Source: Symsagittifera roscoffensis
Taxonomy: Eukaryota; Xenacoelomorpha; Acoela; Convolutidae
Direction: 5' to 3'
Length of the DNA: 64,000 bases
NCBI RefSeq assembly: GCF_963678635.1
Contig: NC_087069.1
Coordinates: forward strand, 13,554,660-13,618,659
The position numbers and the translations under genes were made by a program. Below, piece by piece: positions 38,511 to 50,779 of the stretch; positions within the stretch are counted from its first letter, which is position 1, and each line of letters starts with the position of its first letter. A model generated the notes under the pieces. It ran no database searches and was not told the origin of the DNA. It saw only the letters and a program-made list of their open reading frames with translations.

Positions 38511-41281
38511 TCACGACACAGGAACCAATCCCTGAACGCGCTCTTCAGTTCGTGCCCCTTGTTTTCGAGGTACTGGGTCCCAACACAATTGACATTGTAA
38601 TCTGCCTCTACAGATCTTCTTCGTCAGCAGACCCTTCACTTTGGGTTCCTTATTGGTGCAAAAGGAATTGTGCAAACCCAGGCTCACGTTCTTCGCTAAG
38701 TCCTCCTCTAATGTCGATTCCCTCGCTTTGATGTTATCTCGAGACACTCTGCCAACTCTTTTCCAACCTGTGGTTATTGCGTTGCGATGGGTTAGCAAGG
38801 GTCTCTTGAAAGCTTTCGGCCCTATCTCGGTCAGGAACTGTCGATACTCCTTCTGATGCTTCTTCATATGATCCTTCGTCACCATGTACAACCAAGACGT
38901 CAACGTCGCTCGAAACCATGTGAAGAATCTAATACGACTCCACACGTACCTCACCTCCATAGGTATAGAGAATACTTTGCACGCAGCCTTAAACAACTCA
39001 AGCCTCCGGTTGTAATCAATGGCATGTATTGATTCCGCTGTTGCTGCCCTCGACTCTCGACATTTCGCCACGTTTTTGTCGATCCATCATAACGCCAGCA
39101 TCGAGCTCACCACAAAAAGGGTGACCTTCTGCTGATGGCCGGGCAACCCGACTGACCGAATTTCTTCCACGTCCCAAATCAAGCAGAGGTTCGAATGCTC
39201 CGGATACCACACTTTCTGTGCCAGGCAGTCGCATGATCATTCCCCATGTGTCAGGTTGATACTCCGGAGGTTGCGTTCTCCCGAAGTTTCCAACAGAGGT
39301 TGAAACTCCATCATCTTCTCATGTGTTACGTCAACATCTTTCATGGCTGGGGCACTATTCATTGCTTTCCCGGTCGTGTTTTGTCCATCGAAATCTATCG
39401 TGTTTTCGCTTTCTAAGCTCAAGAGTTCCTCCCCCTAGACCTCACTTAAGTTCTCTCTTTGATCCTCTGACACAGCTCCCAGGATCTTCGTCAACAGTCT
39501 GTGTGAGTGATGCGACATTCGAGCCAGTCGTACACACTTGGGTATCGAGAAGGCTTTGTCAATTAATACCCTCTGACTGGATGCCTCCGCGATTGGCCAT
39601 TACTGATCCCACCAGAGATTTCGCATTCATCGGCAAACTGTAGGCTTTGCTCCTGGGAAACCCCATCTCCGCCTCAAGACCAGTCTTCCATCCTCTGATG
39701 TGCTTTTGGACCATGTGCAGCACTCCAGGTCATGACTCGACGCTCAACGCTGTCACCAATTGGCGTTCGGACTCTAGCATCTCCAGTGATTGCAGGCTGC
39801 ACATCCTCGAAAAGAATCCCAATGCCGTCGGTTCGTGATTTCTCGCGATTTCTTCAATCAAACTCGCGTGGGGATGAGGGCAACAAGAGGGTCTCAGCAA
39901 CTTCCAAACAATCCCCACACTCGTTACCAAAATGTCATTTCCATATCCCATCTTTAGTTCCATAATTTTGTTGGAGCACGGCACGCTGATCACCTCTGGC
40001 ACCTTCTTGAGTAACCCACCTAGGCTTGGCCTTTCCTTTTCCGTCGGGTCAATCTCAATGATTTTCTCCCTCCAGATTTTTAACAATTCCGCCACCTCAA
40101 AATTCGTGTAGGTGTTTCCGGCCTCTGAATCCAAGCCAAGAAAGGGTTATAAGCTATTCCCATCATCACAGACACATAATGCTATTCTCCACGTTTTGTG
40201 GGTTTCACGTATTCTTCTGCTCGGGCCAAGTTACGATGTACGTCATGCCCCTCCTCGACTTTCTTGTTGTAGAATCTTCGTATTTCATCAAGCCTCCCAT
40301 GGCTCTCTAGAGACTACCTTGAGCTCTCTTCTTTTTCGATTCCAGTACTCTGGTATACGTGCAAGATAACAGTGGAGACCCTCCTTTCCATGGTTTTACT
40401 TCCCATTGCTTTTTGATGGCACATTAACACAGTATGCCGGTTATCACTTACCTTATTCCGTCTCAAGAAACAAGTGGCTCATTTCTTCTCGCTAGGCTTC
40501 ATCCCAAGTTGTCTCAAACAATATGCTGCACCAGCATTTGGTACAGCTGCAGACTATTTTCGCGCAGTTTAAGTTTGTCGCGCCACGAGGTCAACGCCTC
40601 TAATGCCACTCCTGCAAAACTCCACGTGAACATCAACTGTCCTGCCGTTCTGACAAAAGGATTCGCTATCAATGGCAATGCTGACGACGGTGATCTCATC
40701 GTAACTTCAAAGTACTCAAGCAGCATCTTCTCCCAAGATCGCCCCAGCTGGTTTCCCAACTCTAGCTTGTTAACTTCGGCCTTCTGCTGGGTAGCCCAAT
40801 GCCTCCGCTTGCGGGACACCCAGTGATCCAGCTTCTTCAGGCAACTCTCTAGTTCTTTCGTGGTCTCCAGAGCTATCCACCAAGGCCGAGCGTTATTTCT
40901 CGTCGAAATTCTCTCGAGAGGATCGCAGGTCACTTGCTTCCCAATGGCCTGGTGTTGCGTCGAAAGCCACTCCTTGTGGATGTCCACTTCCCACGTCTGT
41001 CCACTAGTCGAACCCCTCTTCGCGGTTGTCTTCTGGGGTTTGAAGTCATCATCCGTTTCCGGAGTCGCCGAGGCTTTCATTTCCCGCACCATCTCGGCTA
41101 GCCTCTTGAGTGCTGAGCTGCTACTGTAGGCCGCTGTTTTCCGTCGCGCTGGAATCATGGGAGCTGTCTCTTTTAGATTCTTCTCTGAAACCGCATCCGC
41201 CGAAGGACTTGCCTCTTCTGTCTCCCGTTTCTTTTTCCTAGACCTTATTCCTTTACTCGAGGGCGTTGTCACCACCATCAC
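38511..41281 (-). pseudogene. Post-pol polyprotein, C-terminal region, unit A (element 2)
   Basis: Broken homologue of the element 1 segment 26370-29240. Readable pieces on the minus strand: 41281-40514 (MMVVTTPSSKGIRSRKKKRE, then KLELGNQLGRSWEKMLLEYF), 40134-39730 (CCPHPHASLIEEIA), 39422-39237 and 39071-38511 (KRPLLTHRNAITT, LGLHNSFCTN). The extreme C-terminus differs from unit B owing to a local deletion near 38630. Multiple frameshifts; non-functional. Confidence 0.75.
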
Positions 41282-42934
41282 TGACTCGACGTCTTTGTTC
41301 AGGTCCCTCTTTTCCTACTCTTGCCTCCCCACTTTCCTACCTATCAGAATATTAGTATTTTAAATTATACTTCTAATCTTATTTTATTCATCCACTTCGA
41401 CACTTACTCTTTCACCGTCAGTTTTTTGTTTAGAATAGAGCTATCTTTACATGAGTTGGCCCCGGTGTCCTGCCATAAACCAGTCATCTTCTCGAGCAGC
41501 CCTTTGCTCCCTTCTCGTCCACTCCATTCCAGCTTCAACTTCGTCTTCCAACCTCTGGTTGAGCTCGCCAGGAAACTTTGCCACGCCTCCTCGTCCAACG
41601 TGCTCAAGAACATGTCTTTGTTGCCTTCAAAGGTGTTCTCCTCCCTTGCTTTATCGGTCAGGAGCACCATTCCCATGTTAGATGGTTCACTTGTTAGTGG
41701 CAGCTCAAGATTCTTCCGGGGAGACCCCAAAGATGAGGTGGCCGTGTTTGCCCAGTCGTCCCCACTCAGTTCTTGTAGTAGCTCACTACAGTTCTTGTAG
41801 GGGCTAAACTCTCTGTTCGTTGCCCCTCCGTCTGGCTTATTCCCCACCCCCAATTCCTCTCCAGCTTTGCTGAGGGTTTCGTCAAAGCTCTCCCCCTCTT
41901 CTGACTCTGGCTGGTCCCTCTCTAGCGCGTCAGTGAATCTGTCCTCCACTGGAAGGTTCCGTCTGTCTCCTGGGGTTCCAACAGAGAGGGTGTGAAGTTG
42001 TCGTCGGATCTGCTGTCATATACTCAGTGAGGGATACATACAGGGGTCCTGCCGCATCCAGCCTTTTCCACCCTTGCGTCAACTCCAACTCCTCCTGCCC
42101 ATAAGGCGTTCGGTACTTTCTTGTGGTATACTCCATATCGTCCTTTAGAGCCCTGTGACCGTCCTCCACGATCATCCTTCTATCGTCATATATTGGCAGC
42201 TTGTTCTCAAGTTCAGCCTCCTCAAGTGTTCTCAAGACATCTCGGACCTCAAACTTAGGGGGCATCGAGCCTCGCATCTTCTTCGCTTGTGTTGTCTCCG
42301 AATTTATCACCGCTGCCGATTATCCACCGCTGCCGATTATCCAATGAACAAAGGATCCCAGCCATCCGAGAATTCTCTTTGCTGTCTTTCTACCGTGGCT
42401 CTCCTGTGTAGGGAAGGGACTACCAGGGGGCTGTTCATTCTCAGGGTCAATCTTCTCACCGTCGGGATCTAGGGGACGGCAGGGAGTAGGAAATCCCGCT
42501 CTAGTATAGTTTTCAATTCCTTTTGGTAAATTCGAAACTCCTCTCCACGCCGGGATCCTCAAGACTTCCATCTTGTCCCTCGCCACTGGATTCAGGTTTC
42601 AAAACTTGGGGTAGACCTCGATGGGATCCTCACATTTTCCTCCCATTCTGCACTGCATTTAACCCCTGAAGTTGCACACCACTAGATCGGGATCCTTGAC
42701 TTTTCCAAAAAGCACCGTCTCACTCACCTGCGCTCTCAAATCTTCTTGCCTGCACCAGTTGAATGCCGTCCCATTTAGAATGCTGATCAGGCTCACGTGC
42801 ATCACTGAGTGCCGACACGCCACCACGAGAGGATCCGGGTACCCCAGGTACCATTGAACAGGTACCTGGGGTATACCAGATATAAGACCAGCAGGAGGTT
42901 GATGGGCATATTCAAGAGCTCCTGCATGAACGCT
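41282..42934 (-). pseudogene. Post-pol polyprotein, central and linker regions, unit A (element 2)
   Basis: Homologue of 23847-26363 of element 1. The frame 41949-41404 runs without interruption from the acidic/Ser-rich stretch through TDKAREENTFEGNKDMFLST to EEAWQSFL. This is the evidence that the central and linker segments of element 1 belonged to one reading frame. 42310-41930 (KYRTPYGQEELEL) matches the region before the acidic tail. About 405 bp are deleted at 42838-42852, with a palindrome left behind. Confidence 0.7.
42838..42877. repeat. Palindrome at a deletion junction in unit A
   Basis: GGTACCCCAGGTACC (42838-42852), an 8-nt loop ATTGAACA, then GGTACCTGGGGTATACC (42861-42877). 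The right arm is native (present at 49273-49289 in unit B). The left arm is an inverted copy of it that replaces about 405 bp of unit B sequence. Confidence 0.85.
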
Positions 42935-43649
42935 TCAAAAACGGTGTTTCCCGCGAAAAAAAACCTTGTTCAGATACTTTTTTTCCCAGCATAGGATCAA
43001 GAATCTCAAAATCTCCTGGTCCTTCATGGTGTTCAGCTCGCCCATTGCGTGCTCCATCCAGAATCCTCCAATGGTGACTTCATTAGCTGCTGTGACAAAT
43101 CTTCCCACAGTCATCTCCCTACCTTCTGCCACCTCTAGCTGCTTCTCAAGAAAATTTCATATTTGTTTGATGAGTGGTGGAGCATTTTCCCTCGTCTTGT
43201 CCGTCACATTCTCGAGTCTCGGGGTCAGAAACGGCCACCTCCCTCTCTCTTGTGTCAAGCGATATCCTATCGACTCTAATTGTTTCTCGGCCGCGGCCAC
43301 ATTCTTTCTTGCATTATTTGGTCCTCTCGCACTGCTGGTGGAGCTCGTGATCATCAGAGCCATACTCCGGAACCACAGGCTAGCTGATAGATGGGTTATC
43401 GCAGGGTGATCGTCCCCCATCTCCGGGTTAAACTTCAGCTGTCGGGCATGATTCGACACCTCAAGGCAGAGAACCTCATCCAGCACAATCAAGAGGTCTG
43501 CCAACTCATGAAATCCCCTCATAGCATGGGATACATCCGCCCATGCCGCTGCCAGCTCAGACTTAAAAAGTCTCAAGCTTACTGGCTCCAACTCGCGATT
43601 CGGAGCGGTTAAAAGCATCCACCAGGCATTGCCCTCTGCTATCAGGATC
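42935..43649 (-). pseudogene. Post-pol polyprotein, end of second SGNH-like module, unit A (element 2)
   Basis: The frame 43687-43157 reads LIAEGNAWWMLLTAPNRELE, LDEVLCLEVSNHARQLKFNP and SLWFRSMALM, equivalent to element 1 23396-23836. A stop and a continuing frame (43132-42935, VAEGREMTVGRFVTAANEV) show direct continuity with the central region. The upstream half of the module is missing here because unit A begins in the middle of it. Confidence 0.7.
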
Positions 43650-43667
43650 GTTGTCGGAACAACTTTT

Positions 43668-44169
43668 GAACGTTGTCCGAATAACAATTTTTCATTGTCC
43701 TAACGCAAAAATTTCAAAAAAGCATCTTATTTTGTAGCGTTTTGCTTTTTCAAAAATCAAGAAATTTCGGTTTTCGGTACCCAATTAGTTCCAACCACTT
43801 TCGGACTAAAGTTAACCGGTTCCACCTAATATACTAGTACAGTTACATTGTAATTCACTATTTTAGCGCTTTATTTCTGTTTTAAAAAACATCGAAATGT
43901 CAAAAATCGCTATTTGTGGGGTGATCAAAATATCACTATTTGTGCCAGTCTAATCAATTCTAGAGTTGCTTCATAATTTAGTTACTCAACTCCAAAAGGT
44001 CGTGTCGGTATGTGTGTACCCATTATATTTTCTTGAGTGTGTTTTTGCATTTCAAATTGCATATCACAAAAACTGCGTTTCAAATTGCAAACAAAAATTG
44101 CCTTTCACCCCAAAATCAAGATCAAACGTTTTCTCAAGGTCAAATTTCCGAAAAAGACCGACTGGCACA
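43668..44169 (-). repeat. Truncated LTR copy inside element 2 (502 bp)
   Basis: The first half of the LTR at 37116-38149, starting TGTGCCAGTCGG on the minus strand at 44169 right after CTGTTCGGGGAGTT. It is cut at the duplication junction and then joins an 18-bp filler (43650-43667) containing GTTGTCGGAACAAC, an inverted relative of LTR sequence. Confidence 0.85.
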
Positions 44170-44554
44170 AACTCCCCGAACAGTGAGCCGTCGTCTGTCA
44201 GTGAGCCCACAGAATGTCGAGTGCGTCTCAAGATAGAGTGTCAGTGGTCATTTACACAATTTTGCAGCAGGTTTAACTTTATCTACACCCCAAAATTCAA
44301 AAACATGCAAAATTGTCATATTGTCGTTAAACAGCAACCAAAATTTTTATTTATCTAGTAGATATAATCTACTAGTAACAATTATTACTTATCAAAATTT
44401 CTTTTCCGTGCCCTCAGATTTCATCTGAGTTCTCACTCAAGCCCCTTTTTCCCCCGCTCACGACACAGGAACCAATCTCTGAACGCGCTCTTCAGTTCGT
44501 GCCCCTTGTTTTCGAGGTACTGGGTCCCAACACAATTGACATTGTAATCTGCCT

Positions 44555-47298
44555 CTACAGATCTTCTTCGTCATCGGAACCGATTACGATTTCTTCCCAT
44601 GCCTTCAGCTGTTCGTAAGCCGCCATCCACTCCCTTTGATCTTGTAGTATTTTCACCTGATTAGGCAGACCCTTCACTTTGGGTTCCCTATTGGTGCAAA
44701 AGGAATTGTGCAAACCCAGGCTCACGTTCTTCGCTAAGTCCTCCTCTAATGTCGATTCCCTCGCTTTGATGTTATCTCGAGACACTCTGCCAACTCTTTT
44801 CCAACCTGTGGTTATTGCGTTGCGATGGGTTAGCAAGGGTCTCTTGAAAGCTTTCGGCCCTATCTCGGTCAGGAACTGTCGATACTCCTTCTGATGCTTC
44901 TTCATATGATCCTTCGTCACCGTGTACAACCAAGACGTCAACGTCGCTCGAAACCATGTGGAGAATCTAATACGACTCCACACGTACCTCACCTCCATAG
45001 GTATAGAGAATACTTTGCACGCAGCCTTAAACAACTCAAGCCTCCGGTTGTAATCAATGGCATGTATTGATTCCGCTGTTGCTGCCCTCGACTCTCGACA
45101 TTTCGCCACGTTTTTGTCGATCCATCATAACGCCAGCATCGAGCTCACCACAAAAAGGGTGACCTTCTGCTGATGGCCGGGCAACCCGACTGACCGAATT
45201 TCTTCCACGTCACAAATCAAGCAGAGGTTCGAATGCTCCGGATACCACACTTTCTGTGCCAGGCAGTCGCATGATCATTCCCCATGTGTCAGGTTGATAC
45301 TCCGGAGGTTGCGTTCTCCCGAAGTTTCCAACAGAGGTTGAAACTCCATCATCTTCTCATGTGTTCCGTCAACATCTTTCATGGCTGGGGCACTATTCAT
45401 TGCTTTCCCGGTCGTGTTTTGTCCATCGAAATCACTCGTGTTTTCGCTTTCTAAGCTCAAGAGTTCCTCCCCCTAGACCTCACTTAAGTTCTCTCTTTGA
45501 TCCTCTGACACAGCTCCCAGGATCTTCGTCAACAGTCTGTGTGAGTGATGCGACATTCGAGCCAGTCGTACACACTTGGGTATCGAGAAGGCTTTGTCAA
45601 TTAATACCCTCTGACTGGATGCCTCCGCGATTGGCCATTACTGATCCCACCAGAGATTTCGCATTCATCGGCAAACTGTAGGCTTTGCTCCTGGGAAACC
45701 CCATCTCCGCCTCAAGACCAGTCTTCCATCCTCTGATGTGCTTTTGGACCATTTGCAGCACTCCAGGTCATGACTCGACGCTCAACGCTGTCACCAATTG
45801 GCGTTCGGACTCTAGCATCTCCAGTGATTGCAGGCTGCACATCCTCGAAAAGAATCCCAATGCCGTCCGTTCGTGATTTCTCGCGATTTCTTCAATCAAA
45901 CTCGTGTGGGGATGAGGGCAACAAGAGGGTCTCAGCAACTTCCAAACAGTCCCCAAACTCGTTACCAAAATGTAATTTCCCTTTCCCATCTTTAGTTCCA
46001 TTATCTTGTTGGAGCACGGCACGCTGATCACCTCTGGCACCTTCTTGAGTAACACAACTAGGCTTGGCCTTTCCTTTTCCGTCGGGTCAATCTCAATGAT
46101 TTTCTCCGTCCAGATTTTTAACAATTCCGCCACCTCAAAAATCATATAGGCGTTTCCGGCCTCTGAATCCAAGAAAGAGTTATAAGCTATTCCCATCATC
46201 ACAGACACTTAATGCTAACCTCCACATTTTGTGGGTTTCACGTAATCTTCTGCTCGGGCCAAGTTACGATGTACGTCATGCCCCTCCTCGACTTTCTTGT
46301 TGTAGAATCTTCGTATTTCATCAAGCCTCCCATGGCTCTCTAGAGACTGCCTTGAGCTCTCTTCTTTTTCGATTCCAGTACTCTGGTATACGTTCAGGAT
46401 AACAGTGGAGACTCTCCTTTCCATGGTTTTACTTCCCATTGCTTTTTGATGGCACATTTACACAGTAGTGCCGGTTATCACTTACCTTATTCCGTCTCAA
46501 GAAACAAGTGGCTCTTTTCTTCTCGCTAGGCTTTATCCCGAGTTGTCTCAAAGATTACGCTGCATCAGCATTTGGTACAGCTGCAGACTCTTTTCGCCCA
46601 GTTTAAGTTAACGCCTCTAATGCTACTTCTGCAAAACTCCACGTGAACATCAACTGTCCTGCCGTTCTGACAAAAGGATTCGCTATCAACGGCAATACTG
46701 ACGACGGTGATCTCATCGTAACTTCAAAGTACTCAAGCAGCATCTTCTCCCAAGATCGCCCCAGCTGGTTTCCCAACTCTAGCTTGTTAACTTCGGCCTT
46801 CTGCTGGGTAGCCCAATGCCTCCGCTTGCGGGACACCCAGTGATCCAGCTTCTTCAGGCAACTCTCTAGTTCTTTCGTGGTCTCCAGAGCTATCCACCAA
46901 GGCCGAGCGTTATTTCTCGTCGAAATTCTCTCGAGAGGATCGCAGGTCACTTGCTTCCCAATGGCCTGGTGTTGCGTCGAAAGCCACTCCTTGTGGATGT
47001 CCACTTCCCACGTCTGTCCACTAGTCGAACCCCTCTTCGCGGTTGTCTTCTGGGGTTTGAAGTCATCATCCGTTTCCGGAGTCGCCGAGGCTTTCATTTC
47101 CCGCACCATCTCGGCTAGCCTCTTGAGTGCTGAGCTGCTACTGTAGGCCGCTGTTTTCCGTCGCGCTGGAATCATGGGAGCTGTCTCTTTTAGATTCTTC
47201 TCTGAAACCGCATCCGCCGAAGGACTTGCCTCTTCTGTCTCCCGTTTCTTTTTCCTAGACCTTATTCCTTTACTCGAGGGCGTTGTCACCACCATCAC
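44555..47298 (-). pseudogene. Post-pol polyprotein, C-terminal region, unit B (element 2)
   Basis: Pieces: 47298-46603, 46457-46215, 46208-45768, 45460-45275 and 45109-44555. The last ends in an acidic tail (EEIVIGSDDEEDL) like element 1 (DSDAEHQDGEAME), so this copy keeps the true C-terminus. KRPLLTHRNAITTGWKRVGR aligns with element 1 KRAFLTHRNAVTTAVKRVAG. Interrupted by several frameshifts. Confidence 0.75.
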
Positions 47299-49260
47299 TG
47301 ACTCGACGTCTTTGTTCAGGTCCCTCTTTTCCTACTCTTGCCTCCCCACTTTCCTACCTATCAGAATATTAGTATTTTAAATTATACTTCTAATCTTATT
47401 TTATTCATCCACTTCGACACTTACTCTTTCATCGTCAGTTTTTTGTTTAGACTAGAGCTATCTTTACATGAGTTGGCCCCGTTGTCCTGCTTCTGCTTCC
47501 ATAAACCAGTCATCTTCTCGAGCAGCCCTCTGCTCCCTTCTCGTCCACTCCATTCCAGCTTCAAGATTGTCTTCCAACCTCTGGTTGAGCTCGCCCAGGA
47601 AACTTTGCCACGCCTCCTCGTCCAACGTGCTCAAGAACATGTCTTTCTTGCCTTCAAAGGTAGTCTCCTCCCTTGCTTCATCGGTCAGGCGCACCATTCC
47701 CATGTTGGATGGTTCACTTGTTAGTGGCAGCTCAAGATTCTACCGGGAAGACCCCAAAGATGAGGTGGCCGTGTTTGCCCAGTCGTCCCCACTCAGTTCT
47801 TGTAGTAGCTCACTTGTGGTGCCGGGGCTAAACTCTCTGTTCGTTGCCCCTCCGTCTGGCTTATTCCCCACCCCAAATTCCTCTTCAGCGTTGCTGAGGG
47901 TTTCGTCAATGCTCCCCCCCTCTCCTGACTCTGGCTGGTCCCTCTCTAGCGCGTCAGTGAATCTGTCCTCCACTGGAAGGTTCCGTCTGTCTCCTGGGGT
48001 TCCAACAGAGAGGGTGTGAAGTTGTCGTCGGATCTGCTGTCATATACTCAGTGAGGGATACATACAGGGGTCCTGCCGCATCCAGCCTTTTCCACCCTTG
48101 CCTCAACTCCAACTCCTCCTGCCCATAAGGCGTTCGGTACTTTCTTGTGGTATACGTCATATCGTCCTTTAGAGCCCTGTGACCGTCCTCCACGATCATC
48201 CTTCTATCGTCATATATTGGCAGCTTGTTCTCAAGTTCAGCCTCCTCAAGTGTTCTCAAGACATCTCGGACCTCAAACTTAGGGGGCATCGAGCCTCGCA
48301 TCTTCTTCGCTTGTGTTGTCTCCGAATTTATCACCTCTGCCGATTATCCACCGCTGCCGACTATCCAATGAACAAAGGATCCCAGCCATCCGAGAATTCT
48401 CTTTGCTGTCTTTCTACCGTGGCTCTCCTGTGTAGGGAAGGGACTACCAGGGGGCTGTTCATTCTCAGAGTCAATCTTTTCACCGTCGGGATCTCGGGGA
48501 CGGCAGGGAGTAGGAAATCCCGCTCTAGTATTGTTTCCAATTCCTACGGTAAATTCGAATTTCCTCTCCACGCCGGGATCCTCAAGACTTCCATCTTGTC
48601 CCTCGCCACTGGATTCAGGTTTCAAAACTTGGGGTAGACCTCGATGGGACCTTCACATTTTCCTCCAATTCTGCACTGCATTTGTCCCCTGAAGTTGCAC
48701 ACCGCTAGATCGGGATCCTTGACTTTTCCAAAAAGCACCGTCTCACTCCCCTGCGCTCTCAAATCTTCTTGTCTGCACCAGTTGAATGCCGTCCCATTTA
48801 GAATGCTGATCAGGCTCACGTGCATCTCTGAGTGCCGACACGCCACCACGAGAGGATCCGCGAAAGCATATGTCACTGCTGGCCCGTAGACACGGGTCAC
48901 CTTTTCCCCCAAGCCTCTAATCATCCCCACTTGGTCAGATCTCATGGCCAAACACAAGTCAGTCAGAACGGTATGTCCCCATTCGCCTCTCTCACTTCTT
49001 CTCTCGTCTTGGGGTTTCTTTCCTCTCCCGTCAATTATCGATTCTGCATCAGCAGATACTCCACCAGCAATGTCTTCAGTCAGGCAGCACACTTGTACGA
49101 ATAAGTCTCCATACTCGGGTGAGCCTTCCTTACCGACAGGGGTTCCCCATACTTCATCAACTGATGAAACGCCGTCAGTTCCCCATGCGTCAAGAGTATT
49201 AGCGTCAATTATCCGTCAATCCGGAGCGTTCCCACGCCCCTACTGAACATGTACGCCAGC
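47299..49260 (-). pseudogene. Post-pol polyprotein, central and linker regions, unit B (element 2)
   Basis: Contains 49092-48622 (VLTDLCLAMRSDQVGMIRGL, VYGPAVTYAFADP, LFGKVKDPD, IEVYPKF), the clear homologue of element 1 VYGPMMSFAFPDV ... FNPKFW. 48334-47954 (KKMRGSMPPKFEVRDVLRTL) and the acidic stretch 47973-47740 follow, then 47703-47464 with FLSTLDEEAWQSFLGEL. Frames are broken but the order of blocks is that of element 1. Confidence 0.7.
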
Positions 49261-50779
49261 CCCAAATTGAACAGGTACCTGGGGTATACCAGATACAAGA
49301 CCAGCAGGAGGTTGATGGGCATATTCAAGAGCTCCTGCATGAACGCTTCAAAAACGGTGTTTCCCGCGAAAAAAAACTTTGTTCAGATACTTTTTTTCTC
49401 AGCATAGGCTCAAGAATCTCAAGATCTCCTGGTCCTTCTGGTGTTCAGCTCGCCCATTGCGTGCTCCATCCAGAATCCTCCAATGGTGACTTCATTAGCT
49501 GCCGTGACAAATCTTCCCACAGTCATCTCCCTACCTTCTGCCACCTCTAGCTGCTTCTCAAGAAAATTTCATATTAGTTTGATGAGTGGTGGAGCATTTT
49601 CCTTCGTCTTGTCCGTCACATTCTCCAGTCTCGGGGTCAGAAACGGCCACCTCCCTCTCTCTTGTGTCAAGCGACATCCTATCGATTCTAATTGTTTCTC
49701 GGCCGCGGCCACATTCTTTCTTGCATTATTTGGTCCTCTCGCACTGCTGGTGGAGCTCGTGATCATCAGAGCCATACTCCGGAACCACTGGCTAGCTGAT
49801 AGATGGGTTATCGCAGGGTAATCGTCCCCTATCTCCGGGTTAAACTTCAGCTGTCGGGCATGATTCGATACCTCAAGGCAGAGAACCTCATCAGCACAAC
49901 CAAGAGGTCTGCCAACTCATGAAATCCCTTTAGAGCATGAGATACATCCGCCCATGCCGCTGCGAGTTCAGACTTAAAAAGTCTCAAGTTTACTGGCTTC
50001 AACTTGCGATTCGGAGCGGCCAAAAGCATCCGCCAAGCATTGCCCTCTGCTATCAGGATCAAAATTGCGTACACGAACTGTAATGCTGGTGGCATGCTCG
50101 CGTAGCCTGGCGATGACTTGAATACCACTCTCGTCTTTGGCCCGAATCGAGAAGCTACCAACTCCTGCAACTCGTTCATTGCTGCAAACAACGTCTGAAT
50201 TGCTTCCCAGATCTTCTTGGGGGTTGCTTCCCAGATCTTCTTCCGCGCCTGTCAAGTGCTTTGAAGTCCTGCCGAAAGCAGGTGGTCATTCATCTCCGCG
50301 AGTAACAGCTCTGGCTCACACGGCGTCTCCAATTTTATAGCCACCACCAGGGTCAACATTTGGTTCAATTCCGCTCCAGGCAGCAGGTACAGTTGGGTTT
50401 CTGGCCAAAATAACTTCGGTGATGTCTCTTCGAGGTCTGATCCTGCCACGATGATTGCTCTCGCTGCTCCGGGGTCTGATCGATCGTACATGGCCAAGGT
50501 TTTGGCTAGCTGTGAAGTTCCACAGGATCTACCATACTTTGGGTCTTCGGCGAGCTTTAGACCCAGGTACCCGGTGTCCGGGATCCCCATCCTCTTTGGC
50601 TCAAGAAATTTTTAGACTATTCTCAGCTGTGCAGGAATCGCCACTCTGATCCTTCCTATGCCCGTTCGATGCTTGGGAGGTTCCAAGATTAGATCTGGAT
50701 TCCCGAGATGCTTGAGGGACCTGTAGTTGACGCGGCCCATTATCGATTTTTGAGGTATTCTCGTTAAATCTGCGGCTAC
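49261..50779 (-). pseudogene. Post-pol polyprotein, second SGNH-like module (element 2)
   Basis: 50590-50252 reads AARAIIVAGSDLEETSPKLF and, after about 60 residues, LLAEMNDHLLSAGL, equivalent to element 1 YLIVAGSDYLYTP and VAGSNDHLQSRGLL. 50191-49847 continues with KTRVVFKSSPGYASMPPALQ and FVYAILILIAEGNAWRMLL. The AGSD and NDHL signatures are thus conserved between two diverged elements. The frame breaks between 50255 and 50191 and near 49850. Confidence 0.65.

Larger units (their letters stand above)
37646..43649. repeat. 6-kb tandem duplication in element 2, unit A
   Basis: Matches 43668-50061 at an offset of 6,022 bp at the left boundary (TGAACGTTGTCCG at 37645 and 43667), nearly identical throughout. 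Unit A lacks about 405 bp present in unit B (see 42838-42877). It contains about half of the LTR plus the 3' part of the post-pol frame. An 18-bp filler separates the units. Confidence 0.9.
43668..50061. repeat. 6-kb tandem duplication in element 2, unit B
   Basis: The longer and better-preserved unit; the right boundary is the GCTATCAGGATC block (50061, equivalent to 43649). Unit B is contiguous with the rest of element 2 upstream (50062-61811), so it is the original copy and unit A the duplicate, or the two result from recombination between tandem elements. Confidence 0.88.
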
